Shown: positions 27,982 to 36,230 of the stretch, piece after piece | Layout of the letters: each line of letters begins with the position of its first letter | How positions within the stretch are numbered: the stretch's first letter is position 1 | From: an uncultured Desulfovibrionaceae bacterium | GTDB lineage: Bacteria > Desulfobacterota > Desulfovibrionia > Desulfovibrionales > Desulfovibrionaceae | Assembly (NCBI GenBank): GCA_944325195.1 | Contig: CALUZB010000025.1 | Span: 1-59,556, forward strand | DNA: 59,556 nt | Reading direction: 5' to 3' | The notes under the pieces: generated by a model | Seen by the model: the letters and a program-made list of their open reading frames with translations, nothing else | Told to the model about the DNA's origin: nothing | The model's database searches: none | Program-made: the position numbers and the translations under genes

Positions 27982-28400
27982 TAATTTCTCCTTAGCTGCT
28001 ATAATTGTTTGTTCACGTTTTAAAGCACAGACCTGAAAGTTTTGTTCCTACACCCGGAAACGTAAGGGCACAGTTTTTGAGGTGCCCGGATATGGCAATC
28101 GGCAAAAAGTCTCAGCGCCTCTATGCCTTGGGGTCAAATGCTCATTAAACACAGTCAGACCAGACGGCGTAACTGCTGAAACATACAGAGGGCGTAATAA
28201 TACTAGCGCCGCGGACAATTGTCAAAGGCCGCGACACCTTCAATTTAAAAAAGCAGCACTTTTCCTGTCTACGGTTATATCAGCGACCTAACCGAAGCTG
28301 ACGGCAGCTACGCTCCTGACTTAGAGGGACCAGGCTTAAGGGACGGCCTTCCTAAAAGGCTTCAGTCTTGGCCGGCAAAGCCATCCTTAACGCAATAACT
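27982..28400. other. Intergenic region between TPR gene and YigZ-family gene
   Basis: 419 bases with no gene. A 6-bp GGGCAC/GTGCCC stem-loop lies at 28068-28089; nothing else is clear. Confidence 0.45.
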
Positions 28401-29048
28401 TCAGATGCGGCCATTTGGCGCGGTCACCGGTTCCATAATTTCCAATCTGGCCTGACCCGCTGTTATCCCGGCCACTTCTTTCTCCAGAACAACAACCTGC
28501 TCCTTGGGCAAAGTGACCACAAACTCGGCCAGCTCTCCAAAATTTTCCTCTTCCATACATGCCTCAACTCGCCCCAACAAGCGTTTCAGCAAAGTGATAT
28601 AATTATAGGGGAGACAAATACGCAACCTGGCCGGAATGATTTTTTCCTTCAAAGGAATTCTCCGCACGGCCGCCGCCGTTACCCCGGAATAGGCGCGCAC
28701 CAACCCGCCGGCGCCCAGCTTCACACCGCCGAAATAACGGGTAACCACAGCGACGCATTCCCCAATGTTGCTGTGCAGCAATACATTAAGCATTGGCCGA
28801 CCGGCAGTGCCTTGCGGTTCACCGTCGTCAGAGCAGCCTATGCGGGCAGTATCACCAGGCGGACCGGCTGTATAGGCCCAGCAATTATGCGTGGCGTCGG
28901 AGAACTCATCTCTTATTGCTCCCACAAATTCCCGAGCCGCTTCCGCACTGTCTGCATGGCCAAGACTCACAATGAACCGACTGCGCTTAATTTCCTGCTC
29001 AAGGCGGAAAAGGGGGTCTGCCGGAATCTGATATCTGTCTTTAAGCAT
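28401..29048 (-). CDS. YigZ/IMPACT family protein
   Basis: Cytoplasmic protein of 215 residues of the YigZ/IMPACT family, linked to translation and stress control in other organisms but without an established reaction. It shows the UPF0029 signature: RSRFIVSLGHADSAEAAREF, ATHNCWAYTAG, CSDDGEPQGTAGRPML and VTRYFGGVKLGAGGLVRAYS. I choose the ATG at 29048 (MLKDRYQIPAD); extending to 29141 adds a Cys/Arg-rich tail with no family precedent. No strong ribosome-binding site is seen. Confidence 0.9.
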   Translation of the reverse strand: MLKDRYQIPADPLFRLEQEIKRSRFIVSLGHADSAEAAREFVGAIRDEFSDATHNCWAYTAGPPGDTARIGCSDDGEPQGTAGRPMLNVLLHSNIGECVAVVTRYFGGVKLGAGGLVRAYSGVTAAAVRRIPLKEKIIPARLRICLPYNYITLLKRLLGRVEACMEEENFGELAEFVVTLPKEQVVVLEKEVAGITAGQARLEIMEPVTAPNGRI

Positions 29049-29192
29049 GTCTTTATTCAATCCACGGTCGCTGAAGTTCGACCGGCAAAAACCACCGACT
29101 CTTTTCAAAGGACTTAATGTTTCAATCCACAGTCGCCCCATCCACCGACTGACTGAAGCCGCTTACGGATAGGGGGCGTGCGGATTGCCCCT

Positions 29193-29269
29193 CCCTTCAG
29201 GGTGAGGTTAGGGAAAAGGATATTATCGGCTCAAAGTTTTATCAAATCATCTTTTCCCCCTGAAGGGGG
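29193..29269. repeat. Two C-run/G-run small palindromes
   Basis: CCCTTCAGGG (29193-29202) and CCCCCTGAAGGGGG (29256-29269) lie between the PTS IIC gene and the YigZ-family gene. The second follows PTS IIC in its direction of transcription but has an A-run, not a U-run, after it on that strand. A similar CCCCCTTGAAGGGGG occurs at 55670-55684 in the integrated element. Confidence 0.45.
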
Positions 29270-29293
29270 AGGCTTCAAACCTCAAAGGAGTTT

Positions 29294-29989
29294 TCAATGA
29301 AAAATCAAAACTCCCAGTATGCCAAGACTGACGGCAAGCCCGGCTACTGCGCGCTTGGTACGCAAGGAAAGCACCCCCCCCAAAGCAGCAGTGAGCCACA
29401 GCGCGGTCCAGTTAAGACTTTCCGGGCCGGGGAAATCCCCGGAAAGGAATATCAGCAGAGCAAAGCACCAGTAAAGCAACGCCCCTAAAGCAATGAACAG
29501 CAAAGTCTCCAGCGTCCATAATCTTAAAATCGAAAGGGCTATTTCTCTGCTGCTCACGGGCTGGTTCATCTGTTGTTCTTCAACCAGGTGTTCGTGCATA
29601 GCATTAAGGCGAACGCGATGTCTCTGCTCCAGCTCAGTGCCGATAAAAGCGGACGGAATTGCAAGAACGATTGCCACCAGTGGAGGAGATGGGACTTCAA
29701 ACCCCTGGGAGCTGAAAGCACAGACCAGGAACAGACAGAGCAGAAGCGGCATGTTCGGGTTTGGGGGGATGTAAGTGCCGGCGCAAATCAAATCCAGCCA
29801 GAACAACTCGAAAAAAATACCGAAGGCTAAAGACGAAACCCAGTCACCGCTGCACAGGCCCCAAATCAGAGCCGTCCCGATCGGCCTTTCCACAAATCCC
29901 AGATAAAAAGACGATCTGAGCACTGTAACCAGGCCGAAAAACACGGCTGCCCCCAGAAGCGGAAAAACAGGAGGAATAAGTTCGATCAT
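29294..29989 (-). CDS. PTS mannose/sorbose-family IIC component
   Basis: Membrane permease component of a mannose-type phosphotransferase system (231 residues, several hydrophobic helices). Family features include LGFVERPIGTALIWGLCSGD and FELFWLDLICAGTYIPPN. The start is the ATG at 29989 with GGAG; a TTG two codons upstream is possible. It is separated from IIB by about 640 bases, and no IID gene is visible. In related sulfate reducers such systems may be regulatory more than sugar-transporting; no substrate can be assigned. Confidence 0.85.
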   Translation of the reverse strand: MIELIPPVFPLLGAAVFFGLVTVLRSSFYLGFVERPIGTALIWGLCSGDWVSSLAFGIFFELFWLDLICAGTYIPPNPNMPLLLCLFLVCAFSSQGFEVPSPPLVAIVLAIPSAFIGTELEQRHRVRLNAMHEHLVEEQQMNQPVSSREIALSILRLWTLETLLFIALGALLYWCFALLIFLSGDFPGPESLNWTALWLTAALGGVLSLRTKRAVAGLAVSLGILGVLIFH

Positions 29990-30627
29990 CGGCAACTCCG
30001 CCTGGTTGGCTAAAAATAATGAAGCATCTCAGGCCGGTTGGAAATAATATCGCTTACGGTAATTGCAACCACTCTTGCCCCTTGCGGTATAAAACCGGTA
30101 TCAGCGCGATTACTACACTGTCCGGTCAGGCATGTTCACCGGACTGCAGGCATGGCTCAATCCAGAAACAACCACTACATATTGCACTTTCCAGACCGCC
30201 GGCTCCAAATCAATGCTTGGTTTGAACCGCAGGGAAAGCTTTAAAATCCCTTTTAAAACTCTTAATACCAGAGAATCTGCCTGTCTAACCTCATTCCACA
30301 TAGAGCCCATCTCACAGAAACACTGGAGCCGGCTGCTTTCTCCGCAATGCAGTAATTGTTTGTCAGGCAAGATATGAACAGCGTTACTACAAAACCTGTT
30401 TCTTCCAGCTCTTTCGCAGTTACTCTGCCGCCACGCCGAATCTGTTCCGGTATTGAAACCATTAATCACTAAGACGATTATACGGCCTGCTGCGCCTATC
30501 AACGCCGTTGTTAAGTTATGCCTCAACCGGCGCACCGATTTTGTCATCTTCAAGCGCATCTAAAATCAACCAGAACAAGCAAGGCAAACAATCCTACTCT
30601 ACTCTGCCAATCAATCCGGCTGCGGCT
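29990..30627. other. Unusual gap inside the PTS gene cluster
   Basis: About 640 bases between IIB and IIC. A 148-codon minus-strand open frame (30113-30559) has no ribosome-binding site and an odd composition rich in Arg, Cys and Ser; I do not call it a gene. No IID or HPr remnant is recognisable. Confidence 0.5.
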
Positions 30628-31083
30628 CTAAAAAGGTTCGACTTTGGATTTATCATTGGGTACACACCGAAAGTCCAGCTCAACTCCTTTATCCTGCAAA
30701 AAATGCAGACAGCAGGCATCATCTTCAGAGACCGCGGCGTGTGGGCAGATCTGCGCTTTTCCAGGGCCGTAATGCAGATTTCCCACGTTGATCAGTTTAA
30801 ACATAGTACCAAGCTCAAACACTTTGCGGGCGTCCTGACAATTGGAAAGCAGAACGAGAGTATTGGGATAATTGGCATCCTGCAGCGCTTTCCGTAATTC
30901 AGACAGGTGCAGGAATTCCACTTTTACCCGATGTGGAACTGCCAGAGCCATAATACTTTGTTGCAGACAGTCTGAGGCAATGGCATCGTTCACCACCAAA
31001 AGCCGGTTTGACTCGAGATAAGGGATCCAGGTTTCAATGACCTGACCATGCACCATACGGTTATCAATACGGAACCAGAGCAT
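30628..31083 (-). CDS. PTS mannose/sorbose-family IIB component
   Basis: Cytoplasmic phosphocarrier of 151 residues. The phosphorylated His is His12 in FRIDNRMVHGQVIETW, the IIB-Man signature. It receives phosphate from IIA (encoded two bases upstream) and normally passes it to sugar bound by IIC/IID. AGAGGCTGAAC precedes the ATG. Confidence 0.93.
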   Translation of the reverse strand: MLWFRIDNRMVHGQVIETWIPYLESNRLLVVNDAIASDCLQQSIMALAVPHRVKVEFLHLSELRKALQDANYPNTLVLLSNCQDARKVFELGTMFKLINVGNLHYGPGKAQICPHAAVSEDDACCLHFLQDKGVELDFRCVPNDKSKVEPF

Positions 31084-31085
31084 GT

Positions 31086-31517
31086 TCAGCCTCTTTTCTG
31101 ACGCAACATCTCGCTGGCGGAAACAATTCCCTGCACACCGGCCTGACGGGCTTCTTCCGCAAGCGCGGCCGCTCCCAGAGAGCTATGTCCAGCCGCGCGC
31201 AGTATCATAGGCAGATTCACCCCGGTCACAACTTCTACTCCCTCTATTGAAAGCAAAGAGAGGCTCAGATTTGTGGGGGTGCCTCCGAACATATCGGTAA
31301 GAATGAGCACTCCGTTTCCTTTATCCATCTGCTCGGCAGTGCTGCGCAAATTATCTACGGTATCCTTCACATCGGCGGTAATATCAACGCTCATGGCCAC
31401 ACTGTTGGGAATGGCTCCGAGAATGCTTTCCGCCGCCCTGAGCAGGGCTTCACCATAGTTAGAATGGGTGATTACAATCAGCCCGGCCGGCTCTGCCTTT
31501 TCGTTTTTCGTATTCAT
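31086..31517 (-). CDS. PTS fructose/mannose-family IIA component
   Basis: Cytoplasmic phosphocarrier of 143 residues with active-site His18 in GLIVITHSNYGEALL and the conserved ILTDMFGGTPTNLSLSLL. It takes phosphate from HPr. It lies 60 bases after rapZ and just before IIB, so the rpoN-hpf-rapZ-PTS set is likely expressed together. Confidence 0.93.
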   Translation of the reverse strand: MNTKNEKAEPAGLIVITHSNYGEALLRAAESILGAIPNSVAMSVDITADVKDTVDNLRSTAEQMDKGNGVLILTDMFGGTPTNLSLSLLSIEGVEVVTGVNLPMILRAAGHSSLGAAALAEEARQAGVQGIVSASEMLRQKRG

Positions 31518-31577
31518 TTGGAACCTTGAATTATTAAATCTTTAACTGGCGCAACCAGGAAGTGCGGGTCCGGCTGC

Positions 31578-32468
31578 TTATCCCAAACTCATATGCCTGT
31601 GTTCCAGGGTTACCAGATATCCGGCTTTGGTCAAGGCGTTGTTTAAAGCCTCGGCAAATGCAACCGAGCGATGTTTTCCGCCGGTGCAGCCAATGGCAAT
31701 GGATACCCGGAACCGCCCTTCCGCCTCGAACATGGGCAGAGTATCCAGCAGAAAGTTTTCAAGCAGCCGGTAAAATCGGCCACCCTCCTCACTGCCGAGC
31801 ACATAATCGGCTACCGGCTGATCACGGCCGGTGAATTCACGCAATTCCGGAACGAAATAAGGGTTCGGAAGAAAACGCAAATCAAAGGCCATTTCTGTTT
31901 CAGCAGGCAATCCGTATTTAAATCCGAAAGAAATAAGATTAATTCTGAGCAGACGCAGCCCCTCCTGCGCCTGAAGGTTTCTCCACTTATTCTGGATGGA
32001 GCGCCGCAAGTCGTGAATGTTATAGCTGGTTGTATCAAGCACCAGATCGGCCATATCGCGCATAGCCGTCAGACGCTGCTTTTCTTCCAGCATTGCCTGC
32101 TTAAGGTTCAAGCCTTCACGCTCCAACGGATGCGGCCGACGGGTGGTGGCGTAGCGGCGCACCAAGGCTTCCGGCGATGCTTCAACAAACAGAATAAACG
32201 GCTTGAAGCCCTGCGGCTCTATTTGCTCAAAAGCCCGGTTAAGCAGAGCAAGATAACCCGGCTCGCGCGTGTCAACGCCCATGGCCAGCCCGTTGTAAAG
32301 AGCCAGACTGTGCCCGTTCAACACATTGAGCATATCCGCCACGAGATCGGCAGGCAGTCCATCCACCGTAAAATAACCCATGTCTTCAAAGACATGCAGC
32401 ACCGTGCTCTTTCCTGCTCCGGACAACCCGGCCACGATTACCAAGGGAAACGTTTTGGGCTTACTCAT
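31578..32468 (-). CDS. rapZ: RNase adapter / nucleotide-binding protein RapZ
   Basis: P-loop protein of 296 residues (formerly YvcJ/YhbJ). It has Walker A GLSGAGKS (14-21), the KYGLPAETEMAFDLRFLPNPY block, and C-terminal IGCTGGKHRSVAFAE, which binds metabolite. In enterobacteria it directs decay of the GlmZ sRNA to control amino-sugar synthesis; whether that holds here is unknown. In many genomes ptsN lies between hpf and rapZ; here the two are 61 bases apart with no ptsN. Confidence 0.95.
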   Translation of the reverse strand: MSKPKTFPLVIVAGLSGAGKSTVLHVFEDMGYFTVDGLPADLVADMLNVLNGHSLALYNGLAMGVDTREPGYLALLNRAFEQIEPQGFKPFILFVEASPEALVRRYATTRRPHPLEREGLNLKQAMLEEKQRLTAMRDMADLVLDTTSYNIHDLRRSIQNKWRNLQAQEGLRLLRINLISFGFKYGLPAETEMAFDLRFLPNPYFVPELREFTGRDQPVADYVLGSEEGGRFYRLLENFLLDTLPMFEAEGRFRVSIAIGCTGGKHRSVAFAEALNNALTKAGYLVTLEHRHMSLG

Positions 32469-32529
32469 AACTGGCTCACTGGGCGTGCGGGCCGGTAACC
32501 CGGCCCGCTTTCAACGCCTGAACATCTGT

Positions 32530-33075
32530 TCAAACATTGGGATCGATCAATCCGAAATCTCCACTGTTCATTTTATACAGCACATTGATTTTATCAGTTT
32601 CCGCGTTAATGAACACCAGAAACTCTTGCGATGACTTGCCAAGCTGCGCGGCGGCCTCGTCCAGATGCAGGGGTTTGGCTTCATAGGAATCAGAGCGGAC
32701 TATGCTGGGGCGTTTCGGGTCTGCATTGTTGTCAAAGGCAAGCACATCCAAACGCACTACACGGGTATTGCGGACACTGCGATACTGGTCTTTCATTTTA
32801 TCGTGCTGTTTTTTCACCTGGGCTTCCAGCTTATCCAGCACCTTGTCGATGCTTGCGTACATATCGTCCGACTGCTCCAGGGCGGAAATGTGCAGATGCT
32901 TGCCGCGAATATTCACATCAGCCTTATGGCGGAACTTATCAACACTAAGCGTAACAAATATTTCCGCGTTTTCGTCATCAGGAATGAATTTCGCCAACTT
33001 ATCCAGACGCTTTACGGCATATTCCTTCAGTTGTTCAGAAGAATCAAGCTGTTTGAAAGTGACATGAATGTTCAT
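32530..33075 (-). CDS. hpf: Ribosome hibernation-promoting factor, long form
   Basis: Protein of 181 residues. It has the HPF/RaiA N-terminal domain (MNIHVTFKQLDSSEQLKEYAVKRLDKL...) joined by a basic linker to the C-terminal dimerisation domain (IVRSDSYEAKPLHLDEAAAQL...FLVFINAETDKINVLYK), so it is the long type that makes 100S ribosome dimers. The ATG is preceded by an ideal AGGAGGAAGT. It follows rpoN by about 390 bases. Confidence 0.96.
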   Translation of the reverse strand: MNIHVTFKQLDSSEQLKEYAVKRLDKLAKFIPDDENAEIFVTLSVDKFRHKADVNIRGKHLHISALEQSDDMYASIDKVLDKLEAQVKKQHDKMKDQYRSVRNTRVVRLDVLAFDNNADPKRPSIVRSDSYEAKPLHLDEAAAQLGKSSQEFLVFINAETDKINVLYKMNSGDFGLIDPNV

Positions 33076-33461
33076 ACTTCCTCCTTAAAGAGTGATTGCC
33101 GGCACAAGCTGCAATTCCCCGGCTGGTTATCAGATGCGGCTTCCAAGGCTTCCGAGTTCGTTCTGCCGGACGTTAAAAAACCGGCGGCAGCTTTCGGTCA
33201 AACCAGAAAGAGGACGACAGGCCAACTTAAGCTCAAACCTTCTTAAAGGCATAGTCTTAACAGTCGCGTAGCCGAAAGTTCTCTCCTTATATTTGCACTT
33301 CAGCCCATGCTCGACTTCACCGCCGCTTGACTTCACAACCGGATTGTCCGCCATATCGGGGATTACCTTTTGCAAAGGTCTTATAGATAAGGTAAGCCTC
33401 TGAGAGGCTGCTTGTCAATGATTTTTATCTTGATAAGAGATTCAAACCATTAAGGTATCGG
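33076..33461. other. Intergenic region between rpoN and hpf
   Basis: 386 bases, probably carrying the separate hpf promoter. No gene or strong hairpin is seen. Confidence 0.45.
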
Positions 33462-34892
33462 TTAAAAAATTGATTTCCGTTTGGACGATGACTCGATGCC
33501 CATGGCGGTGCGGTATTTGGCGATAGTACGGCGGGCGATATTGATCTTCAATTGCTCTTTGAGTATTTCGCCGATGCGCTCATCGCTGAGCGGATTTTGC
33601 GGGTCTTCCTCCGCTATCAGTGCTTTGATGCGCATTTTCACGCTTTCAGAGCCCACTTGGGTGCCGTCATCCAGTTCCAAGGCAGAATTAAAGAAGAATT
33701 TCAGCTCAAACACGCCGTGCGGGGTGGCCACAAATTTATTGGTGGTGATGCGGCTTACGGTTGATTCATGCATCTCAATGTCGTCGGCAATGTCTTTCAG
33801 AATTAACGGGTGCAGCTTTTCAACCCCATGGCGGAAAAAATCTTTCTGATGCCGAACCACGCTTTCCACCACTTTATACAAAGTGCGCTGGCGCTGGTGC
33901 AGGCTTTTAATCAACCATGAGGCCGCTCGTATTTTTTCCTGAACATATTCCCGATCTTTACTCGACATATTGCCCAAACCGCTTTCATACATATCATTCA
34001 ATTGCAGGTGCGGCAGGCCTTCATCGTTGAGCACGATCACAAAATCATCCTCATAGCTGTACACATAAACGTCCGGGCTGACATAAAGGGGCTCATCACC
34101 GCCGAAACTGGCCCCGGGCATGGGGTCGAGCGTAGTAATCAAATGCAGGTATTCCTGCAGATCGTCCAGATCCAGGGAAAACTTCTTCAGAAGAGGCTTA
34201 TAGCGGCGTTGCTCCAGGTCTTCAAGATGATCGCGCACCAGTTCCACCAGCACCGGGTCGCGGTCGTAACCGCAAGCCTGAATCTGAATAAGCAAACATT
34301 CCTGCGGGGTGGCGGCGGCCACTCCCACCGGGTCGAAACGCTGGATAGCGGATAAGACCGGCTCCACTTCCTCAGCCGTGGCCCCGGCCAGTTCACACAG
34401 TTCATTCAGACTGGCTGAAAGATAACCGGCTGAATTCAGACTGCCGATAATAAACTCACCTATTTCTTTCTGCCGTTCACTTAAGCCGGACAACCGGAGT
34501 TGCCAGAGTAGATGACTTTCTAAGGTGGGCTTGGTGGCAAAGCGGGCTTCCAGGGAACCGCCCTCTTCCTGAGTTTCCACTTCCCGCAACTGGGTCTGAC
34601 GCGACGAAGAAGCGAACTCGCCCAGATAGTCTTCCCAATCGGCGTTAACGGCCAGTTCGTCTTCATACACAACTTCCTGGTCTTCTTTAGGACGCAATTC
34701 ATCGCCGCTTTCCGGCTCGCCGCTGCGGTCCGCCTCCGCCTCTTCCAGGAAAGGGTTCTCAAGCAACTCCTGCTGGACTGTTTCCAACAACTCCAGGTGC
34801 GACATCTGCAGGAGCTTGATTGCCTGCTGCAACTGCGGAGTCATTACCAGTTGCTGCGTCAGTTTTAATTGCTGTCGTAATTCCAGACCCAT
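33462..34892 (-). CDS. rpoN: RNA polymerase sigma-54 factor
   Basis: Sigma-54, the enhancer-dependent sigma factor (476 residues). Region I is glutamine-rich (GLELRQQLKLTQQLVMTPQL...), region II is acidic, and the C-terminus has the HTH and the diagnostic RpoN box (ARRTIAKYRTAMGI). I take the ATG at 34892, the usual N-terminus; an upstream ATG would add 20 residues. It is divergent from the flagellin at 35801. Sigma-54 commonly controls flagellar genes, which fits this neighbourhood. Confidence 0.97.
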   Translation of the reverse strand: MGLELRQQLKLTQQLVMTPQLQQAIKLLQMSHLELLETVQQELLENPFLEEAEADRSGEPESGDELRPKEDQEVVYEDELAVNADWEDYLGEFASSSRQTQLREVETQEEGGSLEARFATKPTLESHLLWQLRLSGLSERQKEIGEFIIGSLNSAGYLSASLNELCELAGATAEEVEPVLSAIQRFDPVGVAAATPQECLLIQIQACGYDRDPVLVELVRDHLEDLEQRRYKPLLKKFSLDLDDLQEYLHLITTLDPMPGASFGGDEPLYVSPDVYVYSYEDDFVIVLNDEGLPHLQLNDMYESGLGNMSSKDREYVQEKIRAASWLIKSLHQRQRTLYKVVESVVRHQKDFFRHGVEKLHPLILKDIADDIEMHESTVSRITTNKFVATPHGVFELKFFFNSALELDDGTQVGSESVKMRIKALIAEEDPQNPLSDERIGEILKEQLKINIARRTIAKYRTAMGIESSSKRKSIF

Positions 34893-35451
34893 ATGACCTT
34901 TTCGTCCATGCTGTTGATCTACTCTTAAGCCGGATATTCTCACACTTTGCACGATTTATGCAGGGAATTATCCATGTCTAAACAGTACCCCCATACCTGT
35001 AAAAGTCAAGAAACATTCATCAATCCGCATAGAAGACCAACGGATTAGAAACTTACTGTTCATTTATATGCCCAAAATGGAGAGAGTAACTGAGTATAAA
35101 GAAAGCATAAGAGTTATTGCATATTACAAAGGATTATTTGTCGGATTTAGCCCGAAAACAGGCTTTAAGCTTCCAGTTACAGGTTATTTTTGATAACAAT
35201 TACTTGGAAATGATTTTGATTGGAGTGTCACCAGCGGGATAGTCCTAAAGAATTACTGCAATCTTGCCGATACAATTATATATTGGTGGTGAAAATTTTA
35301 CCGATTGGTGAAGCCCGGATTTTACCGGACTATATCTGAAAATACCGACTGCGAGGTTAAAATGTTGGGGTTGTGGGCTGAGGCGGAGCAATCGTTCGAA
35401 AACTCAAGTTTACCAAATCAGTTGACGAAGGGGGACGGGCAAACTGCAGCT
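34893..35451. other. Intergenic region between rpoN and the flagellin leader repeat
   Basis: About 560 bases, AT-rich at 34970-35300. It holds the rpoN promoter. No gene is seen. A short direct repeat lies at 35285-35330: GGTGAAAATTTTACC and GGTGAAGCCCGGATTTTACC, each starting GGTGAA and ending in ATTTTACC. Confidence 0.5.
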
Positions 35452-36230
35452 TTCAGCACGATTTTTGCCACATACTGCATCGCCCCTTATACCGCGCCCG
35501 CTCAAGGCATAGCGCGGCTTTCGGCGTTTCCCGCCCTCAATTCAGAATTAAAATGTTGCAGCTTGAATCAGCGCGCCCCGCGCATACGGTAGCTTGGCAG
35601 GGGTGTAGCTTAACCCGTTTATTCGCCCGGCATGCAAAGTCGAAGATTAAGTCTACTTCTGGCCGACGGGCGCGCAAGTTGGGCAGAGCCGCGTTCTTGC
35701 ACACCCCCAATTGTAAAATGCCTTGCCGTCCCCTAAGCGCGGCGTCTTGCCCCGCGTCCAGGCAGACCGTTCGTTCTGCGCTCGAGGTGAGGTACGCGTC
35801 ATGATGCTTACCCTGAACCACAACCTCACCTCCAACACCACCGCCCGCCACCTGAGCAACAACTACTCCCGTCTGGCTTCATCCGTGGAGCGCCTGTCTT
35901 CAGGCTTGCGCATCAACCGCGCGGCCGATGACGCGGCCGGTCTGGCCATTCGCGAGCTGATGCGTGTGGACATCGCCGCCATGCACCAAGGCATGCGCAA
36001 CGCTAACGATGCAATCTCCCTGCTCCAAACTGCGGACGGCGCCCTGGCTGTAATCGACGAAAAGTTGATCCGAATGAAGGAGCTGGCCATGCAGGCTGCC
36101 ACGGGCACCTACAATTCCGATCAACGCCTGATGATCGATTCCGAATTCCAGGCCATGGCCTCGGAGATTGAGCGGATTGCCCGTTCCACCCAATTCAATG
36201 GGATCAAGCTTCTGGACGGCTCACTTTCCG
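35452..36230 (+). repeat. Right arm of long inverted repeat (flagellin leader + 5' gene)
   Basis: This stretch matches the reverse complement of 1-750, with near-identity in most of the leader and in the first 430 coding bases. It is about 29 bases longer, because of insertions at 35587-35625 and next to the ribosome-binding site (35769-35798). Those two places are also where the arms differ most. The match cannot be followed further because the other arm runs off the window. Confidence 0.9.
35594..35611 (+). promoter_or_regulatory. Sigma-54-like promoter candidate before flagellin
   Basis: TTGGCAGGGGTGTAGCTT has GG and GC separated by 10 bases, the -24/-12 spacing required by sigma-54 (consensus TGGCAC-N5-TTGC), about 190 bases upstream of the flagellin ATG. 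The other flagellin leader has an altered, shorter sequence at this exact place in which GG-N10 is followed by GT. The match is imperfect (GTAGC instead of TTGC), so this is tentative. Confidence 0.35.

Noticed and set aside
30113..30559. 148-codon minus-strand frame in the PTS gap
   Set aside because: No ribosome-binding site and unusual composition; not similar to IID, HPr or any PTS part.
35620..35680. Sigma-28 flagellar promoter
   Set aside because: GCCGACGG is present in one arm, but no TAAA-like box lies at the required distance and the other arm lacks the motif.
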